Positions 60,988-64,000 of a stretch of 64,000 bases of DNA are shown piece by piece. The DNA lies in the NCBI GenBank assembly GCA_902633985.1, contig CACPHV010000004.1:34595-98594 (forward strand). Reading direction: 5' to 3'. The position numbers and the translations under genes were made by a program. Position 1 is the stretch's first letter; each line of letters opens with the position of its first letter. The notes beneath the pieces were generated by a model, which was given only the letters and a program-made list of their open reading frames with translations, was not told the DNA's origin and searched no databases. This DNA is from an uncultured Pelagibacteraceae bacterium. Lineage in GTDB: Bacteria; Pseudomonadota; Alphaproteobacteria; Pelagibacterales; Pelagibacteraceae.

Positions 60988-61583
60988 AAAATAATATATT
61001 TTGAAGTTGATAAAGAATTTTTACATTCTGATAATTGTTGTTTATAAATATTAGATTGTTTCTCAACTCTTTTAGCTAAGTTAATTATTTTTTTATTATT
61101 TTTATAATTTTTATAGTTACCCCACCCTTCATGATAAGCAATATACTGCTTGAAAGCATCTTTTTTTGAAACTTTCAAAATTTTTTCAGTTTTATTTGTA
61201 TACCAACCAATAAAATCTACACTATCTTTAAATCTTGTTCTTGTTGCAAATTTATTTCCAGTTTCATCCTTGTATTGTTTCCATGTACCTTTTACTGCTT
61301 GCGAATATCCAAAAGAGCTTGAAGGTCTTTTGTAGGGTACCACTTTAAATAATTTTTGTCTCGGAGGTTTAGCAAACCTGTTAAAGCTCGACTCCATTTT
61401 AATGATTGCAAGTTGCAGATAAACTGGTGTCCCCCATTTTTTTTCTGTTTTTTTAGCGTGTTTATACCACAAGTATCTCTCATTAAATATTGAGCAACTA
61501 TTTGCTGTATTTTTTGGAATTGATGAACATCCTGTTATCAAAAAAAATAATATAATTAAAAAATAAATGTTAAAAATTTTCAT
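60984..61583 (-). CDS. SLT-domain lipoprotein (lytic transglycosylase-like)
   Basis: Lipobox LITGCSS; AIIKMESSFNRFAKPPR, SSFGYSQAVKGTWKQYK, YIAYHEGWGNYKN. Confidence 0.78.
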   Translation of the reverse strand: MKIFNIYFLIILFFLITGCSSIPKNTANSCSIFNERYLWYKHAKKTEKKWGTPVYLQLAIIKMESSFNRFAKPPRQKLFKVVPYKRPSSSFGYSQAVKGTWKQYKDETGNKFATRTRFKDSVDFIGWYTNKTEKILKVSKKDAFKQYIAYHEGWGNYKNYKNNKKIINLAKRVEKQSNIYKQQLSECKNSLSTSKYIIF

Positions 61584-61983
61584 TTTTTTTAAAAAAATAT
61601 TTTAATAATATAATGATAATTACACCTAATAAATTTCCAAATAAATCAGATAGTTCAAAACCTCTGTTTGGAATAATTATATGAGAAAGTTCTAATATTA
61701 TAGATAAAAAAATTAAGTAAATACTTAAAATTTTAAATTGTTTTTTTTTTCCAAAAGTTAAAAAACCTACAATAGAAAGAATGAGAAAAGAGTATAAATG
61801 ATTTGTTGAAATAATAAAATCTGGAGTAATTTGAGGGTGTTTATAAATATTATCATTCATTAAAAGCCCAAATATACTTCCTGGAAACAAATAAACAAAA
61901 ATTAAAATAATATTAAGTGAATAAAATATAAATTTATATTTTGAAAAAAAATTATTCATTAATAATATAGTTTTATTTATCAA
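61570..61983 (-). CDS. VanZ-like membrane protein
   Basis: Four TM segments; IILELSHIIIPNRGFELSDLFGNLLGVIIIILL. Confidence 0.75.
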   Translation of the reverse strand: MINKTILLMNNFFSKYKFIFYSLNIILIFVYLFPGSIFGLLMNDNIYKHPQITPDFIISTNHLYSFLILSIVGFLTFGKKKQFKILSIYLIFLSIILELSHIIIPNRGFELSDLFGNLLGVIIIILLKYFFKKNENF

Positions 61984-62004
61984 ATTGATCTAAAAGATAA
62001 ACAA

Positions 62005-62712
62005 ATGAGTTATTTAATTTTAGTTAGGCACGGACAAAGTGTTTGGAATCTTGAAAAAAGATTTACTGGATGGGTTGATGTAGATCTGACAGAAAATGGA
62101 AAGTCAGAGGCAAAAAAAGCTGGTGAATTAATAAAACAGGAAAAAATTGAGATTAATGTGTATTACTCCTCTTTTCAATTACGGGCTAAAAATACTTTAA
62201 AAATTATACAGGAAGAATTACAAGATTTTAAAGAAGTAAAGAGTGCATGGGAATTAAACGAGAGACATTATGGAGCTCTGACAGGGTTAAATAAAGATGA
62301 AATGAAAAAAAAACTTGGAGAGGAAAAAGTACATCAATTTAGACGTTCTTGGGACCTCAGACCTGACCCTTTAGATAAAAAAAATCCATACCACCCACTA
62401 AATATTGAAACATACAAAAAAATTCCTTTAGAAAAAATTCCTGATACCGAGTCACTAAAAGATACATATGAAAGAGTAATAAAATTTTATAGTAACGAGA
62501 TAGAAGAGAAATCAAATGAAAATATTCTTATTTCTGCTCATGGAAATTCCATTAGAGCTCTTTGCAAATATTTGCTCAAGTTAAATGACAATGAGATCTC
62601 TAAACTTGAAATTCCAACAGGAAACCCACTTTTAATTGAATTAGAAAATAGCAAAATTTCTAATTGCAAATATCTTGATCAAGAAAGAGCTAAAGATCTT
62701 TTAGTTTTTTAA
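62005..62712 (+). CDS. gpmA: 2,3-bisphosphoglycerate-dependent phosphoglycerate mutase
   Basis: LVRHGQSVWNLEKRFTGWVDVDLTENG, ELNERHYGALTGLNK, SAHGNSIRALCKYL. Confidence 0.98.
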   Translation: MSYLILVRHGQSVWNLEKRFTGWVDVDLTENGKSEAKKAGELIKQEKIEINVYYSSFQLRAKNTLKIIQEELQDFKEVKSAWELNERHYGALTGLNKDEMKKKLGEEKVHQFRRSWDLRPDPLDKKNPYHPLNIETYKKIPLEKIPDTESLKDTYERVIKFYSNEIEEKSNENILISAHGNSIRALCKYLLKLNDNEISKLEIPTGNPLLIELENSKISNCKYLDQERAKDLLVF

Positions 62713-63379
62713 AAATATCCAGATCAGTTAAATGATAAAAGTCTTTTTGGCTTTCATAACCAAATAACTTTTTTTGATCTACTAAATTATTCCAAATTTC
62801 CAAAATTGAGTAATTTTCTATTTTCTCTTTAATAAATAATTTTTTATTAATTATTTGACATCCAATGTAAATAAATTCTTTTTCATCGACTTTGTTAATT
62901 AAATTATTTTTTAAATTAAAATCTCCTTTTAACTTTTTATCAAAACTAAATTTTTTGTTTACTAAAAGAAGAATGTTTTCTAATTTTTCAGAAAAATATA
63001 TTTTTTCCATTTTTAATATCTCGTCTTTATAGTCGTTACTCCAAATTGTATCTGGATTAAAAATTATAAAATCTTTTTCATTAGAGTCTTTAATCATATT
63101 TTGAATACCTCCCCCTGTATCTAAAATATGCTCACCATCCTCAATTATTTTGATGTCAATATTGAAGTTTTTACTGTTTAAAAAAACTGAAAATTGATCT
63201 TTTAAATAAAAAGTATTAATTAAGATTTTTTGAATACCTAGTTTTTCGATTAATTTAATACATCTCTCCAGCATGCTTACATCTTTAATCTCTAATAAGG
63301 GCTTAGGAGTATTTAAAGTAATTGGTTTTAATCTTTTACCAAAACCTGCACATAAAATTAAAGCTGTATTTATTTTCAC
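62690..63379 (-). CDS. murU: Sugar nucleotidyltransferase (MurU-like)
   Basis: LILCAGFGKRLKPITLNTPKPLLEIKDVSMLERC, DTGGGIQNM, FNPDTIW; adjacent AmgK-like gene. Confidence 0.83.
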   Translation of the reverse strand: MKINTALILCAGFGKRLKPITLNTPKPLLEIKDVSMLERCIKLIEKLGIQKILINTFYLKDQFSVFLNSKNFNIDIKIIEDGEHILDTGGGIQNMIKDSNEKDFIIFNPDTIWSNDYKDEILKMEKIYFSEKLENILLLVNKKFSFDKKLKGDFNLKNNLINKVDEKEFIYIGCQIINKKLFIKEKIENYSILEIWNNLVDQKKLFGYESQKDFYHLTDLDIFKKLKDL

Positions 63380-63383
63380 TACT

Positions 63384-64000
63384 TTACCTAATAAATTTTG
63401 GAAAATTATTTTTTAATAGCAACATCAAATTATTAAATTGATTTTGCTTTTTAATTCTATAATTAATCAATTCCCAAGCGTAAGGAATTAATTTAAGATA
63501 TTTTTTTTTATTATCTCTTTCAGCTAGACGCATAAATATACCGATTATTTTTAAATTCCTTAAAACAGATAATATTTCAAAATCTTTTTTAAATTTTTCC
63601 AAATCAATTTTTTTATTTGTTTTGATATACAACTTAAATACTTTCTCTTTAAGTTCATTAGATGTTTTTAATCTTACGTCATCAATTAAAGATGCTAAAT
63701 CATAAGCTTTATTTCCAATTATTGCATCTTGACTATCTATTACTGCAATTTTTTTATTATGATACATCAAATTTGAAACATGAAAATCTCTATGTACAAA
63801 TGTAACATTTTTATAATTTAATTTTGATAATAATTTTTTTATCTCTAATCTAAATTTTTTTTTAAATTGAATACTTTTGGATTTAGATAATGTCTTTGGT
63901 GCATACCAGTCACAAAAGAGTTTAGTTTCATTAAACAAAATTTTGTTATTATATTCTTGAACTTTATATAATTTGTTTTTAAAATTTTTAACTTTTTTAT
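63384..64000 (-). CDS. amgK: AmgK-like aminoglycoside phosphotransferase-family sugar kinase, partial (5' end off window)
   Basis: VTFVHRDFHVSNLMYHNKKIAVIDSQDAIIGNKAYDLASLIDD. The frame stays open past 63938 to the window edge (KKVKNFKNKLYKVQEYNNKILFNETKLFCDWY); the track start is a TTG. Confidence 0.85.
   Translation of the reverse strand, partial: KKVKNFKNKLYKVQEYNNKILFNETKLFCDWYAPKTLSKSKSIQFKKKFRLEIKKLLSKLNYKNVTFVHRDFHVSNLMYHNKKIAVIDSQDAIIGNKAYDLASLIDDVRLKTSNELKEKVFKLYIKTNKKIDLEKFKKDFEILSVLRNLKIIGIFMRLAERDNKKKYLKLIPYAWELINYRIKKQNQFNNLMLLLKNNFPKFIR

Overview
AT-rich, very compact bacterial chromosome segment. Overlapping stops and starts, near-zero spacers and gene content fit a streamlined SAR11/Pelagibacter-type alphaproteobacterium (lineage is inference). 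No rRNA, tRNA, CRISPR array, transposase, integrase or phage genes were recognised. Housekeeping blocks: coxB plus the 5' end of coxA, rsmE, ubiA-msbA-waaA-lpxK-lpxL, purD-rsmD, pgi, lspA-ileS-ribF, groESL, typA, pmbA/tldD, cfa, ptrB, hsp20, msrA-sseA, an RND pump, gpmA, and murU/amgK at the right edge. The most coherent accessory block is 37.3-53.7 kb, a purine scavenging and degradation island. It holds an NCS2 permease, a BMP-type ABC importer, deaminases, a phosphoribosyltransferase, XdhAB, a PuuD-like urate oxidase membrane domain, HIU hydrolase, OHCU decarboxylase, allantoicase, ureidoglycolate lyase, PuuE allantoinase and a stand-alone cytochrome c. Points most worth a second look: (i) the apparently split PuuD, with its membrane domain and cytochrome c at opposite ends of the catabolic cluster; (ii) an RND adaptor that seems to lack the alpha-hairpin; (iii) matching sigma-32-like promoters with identical 14-nt spacers ahead of groESL and hsp20, the latter with a 5'-UTR hairpin; (iv) a Lys-tailed coiled-coil protein of unknown function; (v) a 38-aa basic ORF missing from the ORF track. 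I did not find a convincing wholly new defence or mobile system.
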